DNA of 64,000 nucleotides from Pedobacter sp. R20-19 (GTDB taxonomy: Bacteria; Bacteroidota; Bacteroidia; Sphingobacteriales; Sphingobacteriaceae), in assembly GCF_000708265.2 (NCBI RefSeq), contig NZ_JCKI01000008.1:372001-436000 (forward strand). Direction: 5' to 3'. The notes below the pieces were generated by a model, which saw only the letters and a list, made by a program, of their open reading frames with translations, had not been told where the DNA came from and did not search any database. How positions within the stretch are numbered: the first letter of the stretch is position 1; each line of letters begins with the position of its first letter. Positions 26,772-34,750 of the stretch are shown piece after piece. Both the position numbers and the translations under genes were made by a program.

Positions 26772-27305
26772 ATGAAACTCTACACTAGGATAACGTTACT
26801 CACCAAAATTCTATGCACATTGTGTATGGTTTTGCTGTGTAGTTTAAGTTCCTGGTCACAACAAGCCGATAGTATTCATATCAGTTTAAAGAATAAATCA
26901 AAAAAAGCGATCAGAATTCCTGAAATAAAGGCAAACATCGAATCTTATAAACCGATGTTTGGTACCTTTGGTTATTCGGGAGTATACAATTCCTATTCAA
27001 GCGTTACAAAAAGTGTTACCGTTGCACCAGTCAAAGACAAATTGTTAACGGTGGTAAAAATTTATCCAAATCCTGTTGAAGATCAATTAAACATCATTTT
27101 ATCTATAGGTAAAGATGGCACCCAAACTACTATAAAAATTATAGATTTATTAGGTAATGAAGTGGTTACACTTTCAAATGAGCGCTTAAATGCTGGTGAG
27201 CAAACCAAAAGCTTCAATATTCCGAGCCGTTTAAATGCAGGCATTTACTTTTTAAGAGTAACAGCAGGGTCAGAAAGCCAGGTAAAACGAATCTCAGTTT
27301 TATAA
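26772..27305 (+). CDS. small protein with T9SS type A sorting domain
   Basis: 177 residues from ATG 26772 (the TTG three bases earlier is ignored). A signal peptide (about 1-31, ending WSQ) is followed by only about 60 residues of low-complexity, basic sequence and then a full T9SS type A C-terminal sorting domain. That domain opens VKIYPNPVEDQLNI and ends GIYFLRVTAGSESQVKRISVL, the standard pattern. The cargo part is very small, so the protein may be little more than a sorting tail, or a processed peptide. Function unknown. Confidence 0.85.
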   Translation: MKLYTRITLLTKILCTLCMVLLCSLSSWSQQADSIHISLKNKSKKAIRIPEIKANIESYKPMFGTFGYSGVYNSYSSVTKSVTVAPVKDKLLTVVKIYPNPVEDQLNIILSIGKDGTQTTIKIIDLLGNEVVTLSNERLNAGEQTKSFNIPSRLNAGIYFLRVTAGSESQVKRISVL

Positions 27306-27320
27306 AATCATTTTCTTTTC

Positions 27321-27328
27321 TATTTTTG
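27321..27328 (+). promoter_or_regulatory. -7 box before the FAH-family gene
   Basis: TATTTTTG fits TAnnTTTG, 46 bases before the ATG at 27375. Confidence 0.4.
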
Positions 27329-27374
27329 GAAAGGTATGAGCGATCTCATATCCATACTCTATACCCATTAAGAA

Positions 27375-27986
27375 ATGAAAATTATAGCCATAGGCCGCAA
27401 TTACGCTGAACACGCTAAAGAACTAAATAACCCCGTTCCAACTACTCCGGTAATTTTTATGAAGCCAGATACGGCTTTATTAAAAGATAACAAACCTTTT
27501 TACCTTCCCGATTTTTCTGATGATATTCATTATGAACTCGAAGTGGTTTTAAAAATATGCAAGGAAGGAAAGCACATTGCCGAAAAATTTGCTTCAAATT
27601 ATTATGATGAGATTGGCCTAGGGATTGATTTTACAGCCCGCGACATCCAAAGCAAACACAAAGAAAAAGGCCTGCCTTGGGAATTGGCCAAAGGCTTTGA
27701 TCATTCTGCACCAGTAAGTATCTTTTTGCCTAAGAGCGATTTCGAAGATTTATACCTTTTGGACTTTGAATTGCAAATTAATGGCGAAACACGTCAGCAT
27801 GGTCATACTAAAGATCTATTGTTCTCTTTCGAGAAGATTATCAGTTTTGTATCGCAATATATCACTTTAAAAAAGGGTGATTTGATTTTTACGGGTACCC
27901 CAGAAGGGGTTGGCCGTGTTAATCAAGGTGACAAATTAGCTGCCTGGCTAAATGGAAAACAACTTTTAAATTTTGAGGTTAAATAA
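27375..27986 (+). CDS. fumarylacetoacetate hydrolase family protein
   Basis: A 203-residue FAH-fold enzyme. It starts KIIAIGRNYAEHAKEL, has the metal-binding acidic residues in YELEVVLKI and GIDFTARDIQ, and the late GDLIFTGTPEGVG loop. The short form is typical of acylpyruvate hydrolases or oxaloacetate decarboxylases that cleave or decarboxylate small 2-keto acids in the cytoplasm. The M23 peptidase gene follows after 3 bases, a co-transcription without obvious functional sense. Confidence 0.92.
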   Translation: MKIIAIGRNYAEHAKELNNPVPTTPVIFMKPDTALLKDNKPFYLPDFSDDIHYELEVVLKICKEGKHIAEKFASNYYDEIGLGIDFTARDIQSKHKEKGLPWELAKGFDHSAPVSIFLPKSDFEDLYLLDFELQINGETRQHGHTKDLLFSFEKIISFVSQYITLKKGDLIFTGTPEGVGRVNQGDKLAAWLNGKQLLNFEVK

Positions 27987-27989
27987 GGA

Positions 27990-29723
27990 ATGATTAAAAA
28001 ACCGATCCTGCATCTATTTAACATCTCACTTTTTATTTGTTGTTCTATAACCGTTAATGTACTTCATGCGCAGCAGATATTCAGCAACAATAAATATCCC
28101 ATTACGGATTTCAGGCAACCGCTAGACATTACACCTCCGGCCCTTGCAGGTTCATTTGGCGAAATAAGGGGCAATCACTTTCACTCAGGTGTAGATTTCA
28201 GAACCAACCAAAGAGAGGGCTATCCGGTTTATGCCGTTGCAGACGGCTACATTTCCAGGTTAAGGGTTCAAAACAGTGGCTTCGGACAAGCACTTTATAT
28301 TAATCATCCAAACGGTTTTACTACAGTATATGGGCACCTACAGCGTTTTGCACCAAAAATTGCCACTGTTGTAAAAAATCTGGAATATGAGAAAAAATCA
28401 TTTGAAATTGATGAATTTCCCGATGCAACACTTATTCCTGTACACAAAGGTGAAGTAATTGCCTGGTCTGGTAACCGCGGAAGTTCTGGCGGCCCGCACT
28501 TACATTTTGAAATCAGGGATACCAAAACAGAAGAGACCATTAATCCACAGTTTTTTGGGATTATCATCCCGGATAACATCCCACCCGTTATTCATGGTTT
28601 ATATGTTTACCGTTTAAATGGCAAAACATTTAATGAATTTATACCCAAACAGGCTATCGGTATTACAGGAGCGAATGGGAATTATAAAGCTGTTGCGCCC
28701 ATTAGTTTAACGGGTGAAGTTGGTTTTGGGGTAGTTACCACAGATCGCCATAATGGTGCATCAGGCACAAATGGCGTGTATTCTATTCAACTGGAACTGG
28801 ATGGAAAGATGATTTATACTTCCGCACTGGAGCGTTTTGCTTTCGAAAACAGTAAAGCGATTAATTCACATATTGATTATCCAACATACCTCAATACTAA
28901 AAGAAGTATTCAGAAGAGTTTTGTTGATCCCGGAAACCCTTTAAAAATTTATAGCGGACTGGTGAATAGTGGAAAAATTAATTTCAACGATGGTGCTACA
29001 CATCAGCTTCGGTATATTATTACAGATTCTAAAGGAAATTCTTCCATTTTACCTTTTACCGTAAATGCAGGAAGTTCACCATCCATCACACCAATTATTC
29101 CATCTGGCCTGATCTATCCGTATAATAAAGTAAATGAATTTAATACAGAGGATATTAAAGTAGTGTTTCCAAAAGGAACTTTGTATAATGATTTAAACTT
29201 TGTTTATAAAAAGCTTCCGAAGCCAGCAGGAAATGCATGGTCTGCTATTCATCAGATTCATAACCGCTATACCCCACTTCACGTTGGTTTTGATTTATGG
29301 ATTAAGGCCGATCAGCTTCCAGAGAATTTAAGATCAAAAGCACTTATCGTAAATTCAAATGGCGCTACACAAGGTGGATCTTATGATAACGGTTTCGTAA
29401 AAGCAACACCAAGAAACTTCGGCAGTTTTTACATCGCTGTTGATACGATTGCCCCACGGATTTCACCAATCAATATTGCGGAAGGGAAAAGCATGGCTGG
29501 TTTATCAAAAATGATTTTTAAAATCAGTGATAACTTATCGGGCATTAAAAGTTTTAATGGCTACCTGGATGGCAAATGGATATTAATGGAATTTGATGCG
29601 AAAACTGCAACACTCTGGCACAGCTTTGATGAGCGAACTACATCAGGCAAGCATTCACTTGAACTTGTGGTTACCGATATGAAAGAAAACACAAGACGAT
29701 ATTCGATACATTTTTCCAAATAA
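27990..29723 (+). CDS. M23 family metallopeptidase (secreted)
   Basis: Exported peptidoglycan-hydrolase-like protein of 577 residues. A signal peptide (about 1-27) is followed by the LytM/M23 domain: zinc ligands in GNHFHSGVDF near residue 60 and the HLH pair in GGPHLHFE near 168. All key residues are present, so it should be active. The C-terminal ~380 residues are beta-rich, with Ig-like repeats (SDNLSGIKSFNGYLDGKWI is typical of the last one). The long tail is common in Sphingobacteriaceae M23 proteins. Confidence 0.92.
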   Translation: MIKKPILHLFNISLFICCSITVNVLHAQQIFSNNKYPITDFRQPLDITPPALAGSFGEIRGNHFHSGVDFRTNQREGYPVYAVADGYISRLRVQNSGFGQALYINHPNGFTTVYGHLQRFAPKIATVVKNLEYEKKSFEIDEFPDATLIPVHKGEVIAWSGNRGSSGGPHLHFEIRDTKTEETINPQFFGIIIPDNIPPVIHGLYVYRLNGKTFNEFIPKQAIGITGANGNYKAVAPISLTGEVGFGVVTTDRHNGASGTNGVYSIQLELDGKMIYTSALERFAFENSKAINSHIDYPTYLNTKRSIQKSFVDPGNPLKIYSGLVNSGKINFNDGATHQLRYIITDSKGNSSILPFTVNAGSSPSITPIIPSGLIYPYNKVNEFNTEDIKVVFPKGTLYNDLNFVYKKLPKPAGNAWSAIHQIHNRYTPLHVGFDLWIKADQLPENLRSKALIVNSNGATQGGSYDNGFVKATPRNFGSFYIAVDTIAPRISPINIAEGKSMAGLSKMIFKISDNLSGIKSFNGYLDGKWILMEFDAKTATLWHSFDERTTSGKHSLELVVTDMKENTRRYSIHFSK

Positions 29724-29845
29724 CAGGTAAAAATGTTTTAAAATGTCATCTTTTAAATCACTGCGAACAGGATAGTAATTTAAACTGTTTACATTGCAGC
29801 ATTAATTAATAGATCCATGAACATCAAAATTCAATCATTTTATAT

Positions 29846-30310
29846 ATGGCAGAATTAAAAGAAGGTGACCCGGCACCTGCAATTACATCAAAAGATCAAA
29901 GCGGAAATGAAGTTTCGCTAAATGATTATAAAGGTAAAACCGTAGTGCTGTATTTTTACCCTAAAGATGATACTCCTGGCTGTACGGCTGAAGCTTGCGA
30001 TTTCAGAGATAATTATCAAGGCTTGCAAGCTAAAGGAATTGTGGTTTTAGGAGTAAGTGTAGATGATGAAAAATCACATCAGAAATTTATTACCAAACAC
30101 AATCTGCCCTTTACTTTACTGGCAGATACCGACCAGAAAATTGTAAATGATTATGGCGTATGGGCAGAAAAAAACATGTACGGAAAAAAATATATGGGTA
30201 CCGTTCGTACAACGTTTATTATAGATGGTGAGGGTAAAATTGCCCACATCATTAAAAAAGTTGACACTAAAAACTCAACGAAACAGGTACTCGATTTAAT
30301 CAATAACTAA
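29846..30310 (+). CDS. bcp: thioredoxin-dependent thiol peroxidase (Bcp/PrxQ)
   Basis: Peroxiredoxin Q type, 154 residues. The peroxidatic cysteine is in TPGCTAEACDFRD, whose second cysteine five residues later is the resolving one of the atypical 2-Cys class. It reduces hydrogen and alkyl peroxides with thioredoxin. Cytoplasmic, no signal. It stands alone between the M23 and transketolase genes. Confidence 0.96.
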   Translation: MAELKEGDPAPAITSKDQSGNEVSLNDYKGKTVVLYFYPKDDTPGCTAEACDFRDNYQGLQAKGIVVLGVSVDDEKSHQKFITKHNLPFTLLADTDQKIVNDYGVWAEKNMYGKKYMGTVRTTFIIDGEGKIAHIIKKVDTKNSTKQVLDLINN

Positions 30311-30333
30311 TTATGATATAGCAAGTAAAATAT

Positions 30334-30341
30334 TAACTTTG
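30334..30341 (+). promoter_or_regulatory. -7 box for the transketolase genes
   Basis: TAACTTTG fits TAnnTTTG, 25 bases before the ATG at 30367. Confidence 0.5.
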
Positions 30342-30366
30342 CTATGTAACAACAACCTCATATTTA

Positions 30367-31212
30367 ATGAAACATACAATTAAAGAGCTAGAAGATATTG
30401 CCTCGCAAATCAGAAGAGATATTGTAAGAATGGTTCACGGATGTCAGTCCGGACACCCAGGCGCTTCGCTTGGATGTGCTGATTTCTTTACGGCTTTATA
30501 TTTTGAAGTATTGAACCACAAAACAGATTTTACCATGGAAGGTGCCGGAGAAGATTTATTCTTCTTATCTAACGGACATATATCTCCGGTATGGTACAGT
30601 ACACTGGCCCATGCAGGCTATTTTGATAAAAGCGAATTGGCTACCTTCCGTAAATTAAACTCCAGATTACAAGGACACCCAACCACACACGAACATTTAC
30701 CAGGAATCCGTATTGCATCGGGATCCTTGGGTCAAGGATTATCGGTTGCTATTGGTGCAGCTTTAGCAAAAAAATTAAACGGTGATCAGTCTCATGTTTT
30801 CGCTTTGCTTGGTGATGGAGAATTACAGGAAGGGCAAAACTGGGAAGCAGCTATGTTCGCACCTTTTAATAAAGTAGACCATTTAATTGCATCAGTAGAT
30901 TATAACGGGCAACAAATTGATGGACCGACTAGTAAAGTACTAGCATTAGATGATTTGCAAGCAAAATTTGAAGCTTTTGGATGGCATGTAATCAATACCG
31001 ATGGTAATGATATGCAGGCTATTGTAGAAGGTTTACATTATGCTAAAACATTGACTGGAAAAGGTAAGCCAATTTTGAATTTAATGAGTACGCAAATGGG
31101 TGCCGGTGTTGATTATATGGTTGGTTCTCATAAATGGCATGGTACCGCACCAAATGACGAGCAATTGGCTTCAGCATTGGCGCAGTTACCAGAAACTTTA
31201 GGGGACTATTAA
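30367..31212 (+). CDS. transketolase, N-terminal (TPP-binding) subunit
   Basis: Two-piece transketolase, first piece of 281 residues, binding thiamine diphosphate. It carries HPGASLGCADF near the start, SLGQGLSVAIGAALAKKL, and the diphosphate-Mg motif GDGELQEGQNWEA (about 149-161). It transfers two-carbon units between sugar phosphates in the pentose phosphate pathway. The partner gene begins 112 bases downstream. The two-piece form is normal in many bacteria and archaea, so it is not a broken gene. Confidence 0.95.
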   Translation: MKHTIKELEDIASQIRRDIVRMVHGCQSGHPGASLGCADFFTALYFEVLNHKTDFTMEGAGEDLFFLSNGHISPVWYSTLAHAGYFDKSELATFRKLNSRLQGHPTTHEHLPGIRIASGSLGQGLSVAIGAALAKKLNGDQSHVFALLGDGELQEGQNWEAAMFAPFNKVDHLIASVDYNGQQIDGPTSKVLALDDLQAKFEAFGWHVINTDGNDMQAIVEGLHYAKTLTGKGKPILNLMSTQMGAGVDYMVGSHKWHGTAPNDEQLASALAQLPETLGDY

Positions 31213-31268
31213 ACTAGATTTGAGACTAATTGTCGCATGATCTCATGTCTAAAATCTCATATCTAAAA
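31213..31268. repeat. seven-base array between the transketolase halves
   Basis: Heptads ACTAGAT, TTGAGAC, TAATTGT, CGCATGA, TCTCATG, TCTAAAA, TCTCATA, TCTAAAA. The left arm (GAGAC) and right arm (TCTCAT/GTCT) are inverted. The remaining bases to 31324 hold an AAGCAAGCTT-centred CTGCG/CGCAG hairpin. Confidence 0.6.
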
Positions 31269-31324
31269 ACAAAATGAAAACCTGCGAAGCAAGCTTGAAC
31301 GCAGTTAATTAAAAATATAAAAAC

Positions 31325-32284
31325 GTGAAAAAATACGAATATACAGAGAAAAAAGATACACGTTCGGGATTTGGTGCTGGCTTACATGAAGCTGGAAAGA
31401 AAAACGAAAACGTTGTGGCATTATGTGCTGATTTAGTTGGGTCGCTTAAAATGGATGCTTTTATTAAAGATTTTCCGGAGCGTTTTACTCAAGTAGGTAT
31501 AGCAGAAGCCAATATGATTGGTATTGCAGCGGGAATGACTATTAATGGAAAAATTCCTTTTACGGGAACTTTTGCAAACTTTTCTACAGGTCGTGTTTAC
31601 GATCAGATTCGTCAATCAGTAGCCTATTCCAATAAAAACGTGAAAATTTGTGCTTCTCACGCAGGTTTGACACTTGGTGAAGATGGTGCAACTCACCAGA
31701 TTTTGGAGGATATCGGCTTAATGAAAATGTTGCCAGGAATGGTGGTGATTAATCCATGTGATTATAATCAAACCAAAGCTGCAACCATGGCCATTGCAGA
31801 ATATGAAGGTCCGGTTTATTTACGTTTTGGACGCCCGGTAATTCCAGTATTTACAGATCCTGATCAAAAATTTGAGATAGGTAAGGCTTGGATGGTAAAT
31901 GAAGGAACTGATGTAACCATTATTGCAACCGGCCATATGGTTTGGAAAGCAATTGAAGCAGGAGAGCAATTGGCAGAGTTGGGTATTGATGCAGAAATTA
32001 TCAATATCCACACCATCAAACCTTTGGATGATGAAGCCATTTTGAAATCAGTTAAAAAAACAGGTTGCGTAGTTACCTGTGAGGAACATAACAAATTTGG
32101 CGGTTTAGGTGAAAGTGTTGCACGTTTACTAACAACTGAGTTACCTACTCCACAAGAATTTGTAGCTACTAATGATACTTTTGGTGAAAGCGGTACACCT
32201 GATCAATTAATGTCTAAATACGGCTTAGATGCGGTAAACATTGTGGAAGCAGTTCAAAAGGTAATCGGCAGAAAAAAAGCATAA
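31325..32284 (+). CDS. transketolase, C-terminal (pyrimidine-binding) subunit
   Basis: Second half of the two-piece enzyme, 319 residues, starting at a GTG. It has the pyrimidine-domain segments RFTQVGIAEANMIGIAAGM (which supplies the catalytic Glu) and THQILEDIGLM, and a C-terminal Rossmann-like domain with TIIATGHMV and INIHTIKPLD. It needs the subunit at 30367 for activity. The start is set by the family opening KYEYTEKKDTRSGFG. A hairpin follows the stop. Confidence 0.95.
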   Translation: MKKYEYTEKKDTRSGFGAGLHEAGKKNENVVALCADLVGSLKMDAFIKDFPERFTQVGIAEANMIGIAAGMTINGKIPFTGTFANFSTGRVYDQIRQSVAYSNKNVKICASHAGLTLGEDGATHQILEDIGLMKMLPGMVVINPCDYNQTKAATMAIAEYEGPVYLRFGRPVIPVFTDPDQKFEIGKAWMVNEGTDVTIIATGHMVWKAIEAGEQLAELGIDAEIINIHTIKPLDDEAILKSVKKTGCVVTCEEHNKFGGLGESVARLLTTELPTPQEFVATNDTFGESGTPDQLMSKYGLDAVNIVEAVQKVIGRKKA

Positions 32285-32296
32285 TTAAATAACTTT

Positions 32297-32345
32297 AAAG
32301 GCACGAAGCACACTAATAAAAACTTGGTGGTCTTGGTGCCTTTTT
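32297..32345 (+). terminator. hairpin after the transketolase genes, heptad-like arms
   Basis: AAAGGCAC (32297-32304) pairs with GTGCCTTT (32336-32343), followed by TT. The longer arms, GGCACGAAGCAC and GGTGGTCTTGGTGCC, also look like seven-base-periodic inverted arms, so this may be both a terminator and a member of the repeat class. Confidence 0.55.
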
Positions 32346-32369
32346 GGTAATCAATACTAATATTCCTCG

Positions 32370-32930
32370 ATGAAACCAATTGAAGATTCGCAAATTCTTG
32401 AAATGTTTGCCATCGAGAAAACCCGCGATGAAGCTTTCAATTTACTTTTAAAAAAATATCAGCAGAAAATTTACTGGCACATCAGGCGATTGGTACTCAA
32501 CCATGATGACTGTGACGATTTGCTACAGGAGGTATTTGTAAAAGTGTGGAAAAATCTTGATAAATTTAGAAACGACTCGCAACTGTATACCTGGATTTAT
32601 CGCATTGCGACAAACGAATCCATTACTTTCCTCAATAAACAAAAACTAAAAAACAATACCCCTCTTGATGATGTCTCATTAGAACTGGCTGAAAATCTGG
32701 TAGCTTCATCTTATTTTAATGGGGATAAATTAGAATTAAAGCTGCAAAAAGCCATTCTTACCCTTCCTGAAAAGCAACGCCTGATCTTTAATATGAAATA
32801 TTTTGGAGATATGAAATATGAAGAAATTTCGCAGGTACTGGGAACATCAGTAGGCGCTTTAAAAGCATCGTTCCATATTGCTGCAAAAAAAATTGAAGCT
32901 TTTATTACAAATGATGAAATAGATTATTAA
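32370..32930 (+). CDS. ECF-type RNA polymerase sigma factor
   Basis: Sigma-70 family factor of 186 residues. Region 2 has DCDDLLQEVFVKVWKNLDKF and IYRIATNESI; region 4 has LPEKQRLIFNMKYFGDMKYEEIS with the helix-turn-helix. Two membrane or exported genes follow at gaps of 33 and 2 bases (from ATG 32964 and 33617), the usual sigma/regulator operon. No anti-sigma zinc motif is seen in the next gene, so the control mechanism is uncertain. The signal is unknown. Confidence 0.92.
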   Translation: MKPIEDSQILEMFAIEKTRDEAFNLLLKKYQQKIYWHIRRLVLNHDDCDDLLQEVFVKVWKNLDKFRNDSQLYTWIYRIATNESITFLNKQKLKNNTPLDDVSLELAENLVASSYFNGDKLELKLQKAILTLPEKQRLIFNMKYFGDMKYEEISQVLGTSVGALKASFHIAAKKIEAFITNDEIDY

Positions 32931-32963
32931 ACCTTTTCACTCAAATTGTATCCTATATCTGTG

Positions 32964-33614
32964 ATGAATGAAAATATAGAAAATAACGATTGGAAAAAGG
33001 ATGCTCCTGTACTGGCAGCAATGCAGAAAAGCAATCCATTCAATATTCCAAATGGATATTTCGAAAGTGTAGACGATAGAGTGAAATCTGCTATCTTCAT
33101 AGCTGGTTTAAACAAAGAATTGAATAGTGATAGTTTTGAGGTTCCACAAAATTATTTTGAAAACCTAACTGAACGCATTGAAACAAATATCAGGTTATCA
33201 GCGCTGCCAAAAGCCGAGCATTCATTTTCAGTTCCTGAACATTATTTTGATGACTTAAAGCATAGAATAACTGAAAGAATAGCTGCTGAACAACCTATAA
33301 AAACTGCAAAAATTATTCCTCTTTGGAGACGAAACATTTTAAAGTATGCTAGTGCAGCCTGTTTCGTTTTGATGGCATCATTTGGAGCTTATTTCTATCA
33401 AAACGATTCATCATCAATACCTGCGCAAACCCAATCTGCAGAGCTTTCGAGCGAACAAATGCTATATGATATTGATGAAAGTACCATTATAGAGCATTTA
33501 GAGTCACAAAATACCACATCAGCAAATAATACTTCTGCGTCAGATACAGAAATGGAAAACTATTTATTGAGCAATTTCTCTTCGAGTGATTTATCTCATG
33601 AATTAAATAACTAA
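32964..33614 (+). CDS. single-pass membrane protein of the sigma operon (possible anti-sigma)
   Basis: 216 residues from ATG 32964 (a TTG at 32946 is a weaker start). It has three copies of a short N-terminal motif of the type NPFNIPNGYFE..., FEVPQNYFENL, FSVPEHYFDDL, then one membrane helix (about residues 130-150) and an acidic C-terminal region. This F-x-x-P-x-x-Y-F repeat before a single helix is a pattern I associate with Bacteroidota proteins encoded next to ECF sigma genes. Anti-sigma function is inference. Confidence 0.75.
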   Translation: MNENIENNDWKKDAPVLAAMQKSNPFNIPNGYFESVDDRVKSAIFIAGLNKELNSDSFEVPQNYFENLTERIETNIRLSALPKAEHSFSVPEHYFDDLKHRITERIAAEQPIKTAKIIPLWRRNILKYASAACFVLMASFGAYFYQNDSSSIPAQTQSAELSSEQMLYDIDESTIIEHLESQNTTSANNTSASDTEMENYLLSNFSSSDLSHELNN

Positions 33615-33616
33615 TA

Positions 33617-34057
33617 ATGAAAAACTTACTATTCAGCACCTTAATATTCCTATTACCCATCACGCTTTTGGCGCAAAGACCAAAAAGTGAAGAAATAGAA
33701 TCACTTAAAATAGCTTATTTTACGCAAAAACTTAATTTATCCCCAGATGAAGCTAAGGTCTTCTGGCCGATATATAATGATATGCAGAGCGAGCAAAATG
33801 CCCTACGCAAAGAACGCATGCAAAAAATGATTTCTTTTAGAAAAGTAAATGAAATAGATAATCTTACTGATGCTCAGGTTCAAAGTTTAATTACCAGTGA
33901 ATTTGATTTTAAACAAAGAGATCTTAATCTTGATAAAAAGTATTATAGTAAATTAAAAGCCAAGCTCCCCATTAAAATCGTTGGAAAATTTTATCGGGCG
34001 CAAGAAGGATTTAAGCGTGAATTGCTTAATAAATTTAGAGGCGGACAGAAAAATTAA
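33617..34057 (+). CDS. periplasmic Spy-like helical protein
   Basis: A 146-residue protein with a signal peptide (1-19, cut near LLA-Q) and a helical, charged mature part. It contains LNLSPDEAKVFWPIYNDMQSE, whose LSP-E--FWPIY motif recalls the sensor domain of Spy/CpxP-like proteins in this phylum. It starts 2 bases after its neighbour and closes the operon, with a terminator 4 bases later. A role as an envelope stress effector is inference. Confidence 0.75.
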   Translation: MKNLLFSTLIFLLPITLLAQRPKSEEIESLKIAYFTQKLNLSPDEAKVFWPIYNDMQSEQNALRKERMQKMISFRKVNEIDNLTDAQVQSLITSEFDFKQRDLNLDKKYYSKLKAKLPIKIVGKFYRAQEGFKRELLNKFRGGQKN

Positions 34058-34060
34058 GCT

Positions 34061-34089
34061 AAAGACTTGCAGAGATGCAGGTCTTTTTT
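34061..34089 (+). terminator. rho-independent terminator after the first sigma operon
   Basis: AAAGACTTGCA (34061-34071) / TGCAGGTCTTT (34076-34086) stem with one G-T pair, then a T-run. Confidence 0.85.
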
Positions 34090-34164
34090 GTTTTAAAGCA
34101 AACTGACTACTTTATTGACATTGATACATTTAACTTAAATAGCTACCCAAAATGGAAAATGAAT

Positions 34165-34750
34165 GAATGACCCCGAAGCAGAGCTATCGGGGTATCGCAT
34201 AATTTAAAGACTCAAGCTCAACTGATTTCTATTCAACATCTTGTAAGATGATTTATCCTCTCCCTGATTTTGAATATATTTCATAATAACTGTTTCATTT
34301 GCATATTGCCCAACAGTATTGACATAATAACCAGCAGTCCAAAAATTTCCTCCCCAAAGTTGTTGCTTAACTTCTGGGTGAAGACGGAAAAGCTCCTTGG
34401 CTGTAATGCTCTTTACTGCCTGAACAATACTTTTTACCGATAGCATTGGAACGCTTTGTATCAAAAAATGAACATGGTTATCATCAGCCCCAATCTCAAC
34501 AAAATGAATTTCATATCGCTTGGAGATATCTTCACAAACCAAAACTAAACTCTCTTCAACGGAGGTAGACAGAATACTTCGTCGATATTTAATCGGACAG
34601 ACCAAATGATAAAGCAGCAAACTTTTGTTATGACTCTTGTGAATATGATCACTCATAAACAAAAATACTTATTTTATCACCCAACCCGATGAAAACTCTT
34701 TGTTTTCAAACTTTCAGCTGTGACCGCCGAAGCAGAGCTTCGGGGTATTT
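34165..34750 (-). mobile_element. IS200-like element or transposase flanked by REP-type hairpins
   Basis: One transposase gene lies between two near-identical, same-direction hairpins. The left is 34171-34192 (CCCCGA..TCGGGG with inner AGC AGA GCT), the right 34727-34743 (CCGAAGC AGA GCTTCGG). Both are preceded by TGACC and followed by GGTAT. Subterminal hairpins recognised on one strand are the hallmark of IS200/IS605 elements. The exact tips are not determined. Confidence 0.7.
34204..34656 (-). CDS. tnpA: IS200/IS605-family HUH transposase
   Basis: Single-strand DNA transposase (Y1 type), 150 residues from ATG 34656. It has the HUH pair in DNHVHFLIQ and the catalytic tyrosine in MKYIQNQG, plus the family WGGNFWTAGYY segment. 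All active-site residues are intact and there are no frameshifts, so it may be active. Alone, without a TnpB/IscB gene, this matches the IS200 group. A REP-associated tyrosine transposase is the alternative, because the flanks are REP-like. Confidence 0.93.
   Translation of the reverse strand: MSDHIHKSHNKSLLLYHLVCPIKYRRSILSTSVEESLVLVCEDISKRYEIHFVEIGADDNHVHFLIQSVPMLSVKSIVQAVKSITAKELFRLHPEVKQQLWGGNFWTAGYYVNTVGQYANETVIMKYIQNQGEDKSSYKMLNRNQLSLSL

Noticed and set aside
31274..31312. 12-codon leader peptide before the second transketolase gene (MKTCEASLNAVN)
   Set aside because: No regulatory residues run, no attenuator structure typical of leaders, and the sequence is part of a hairpin; chance is more likely.
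30367..32284. Transketolase broken by a frameshift
   Set aside because: Both pieces have full domains, own starts and a 112-base spacer; two-piece transketolases are a normal type.
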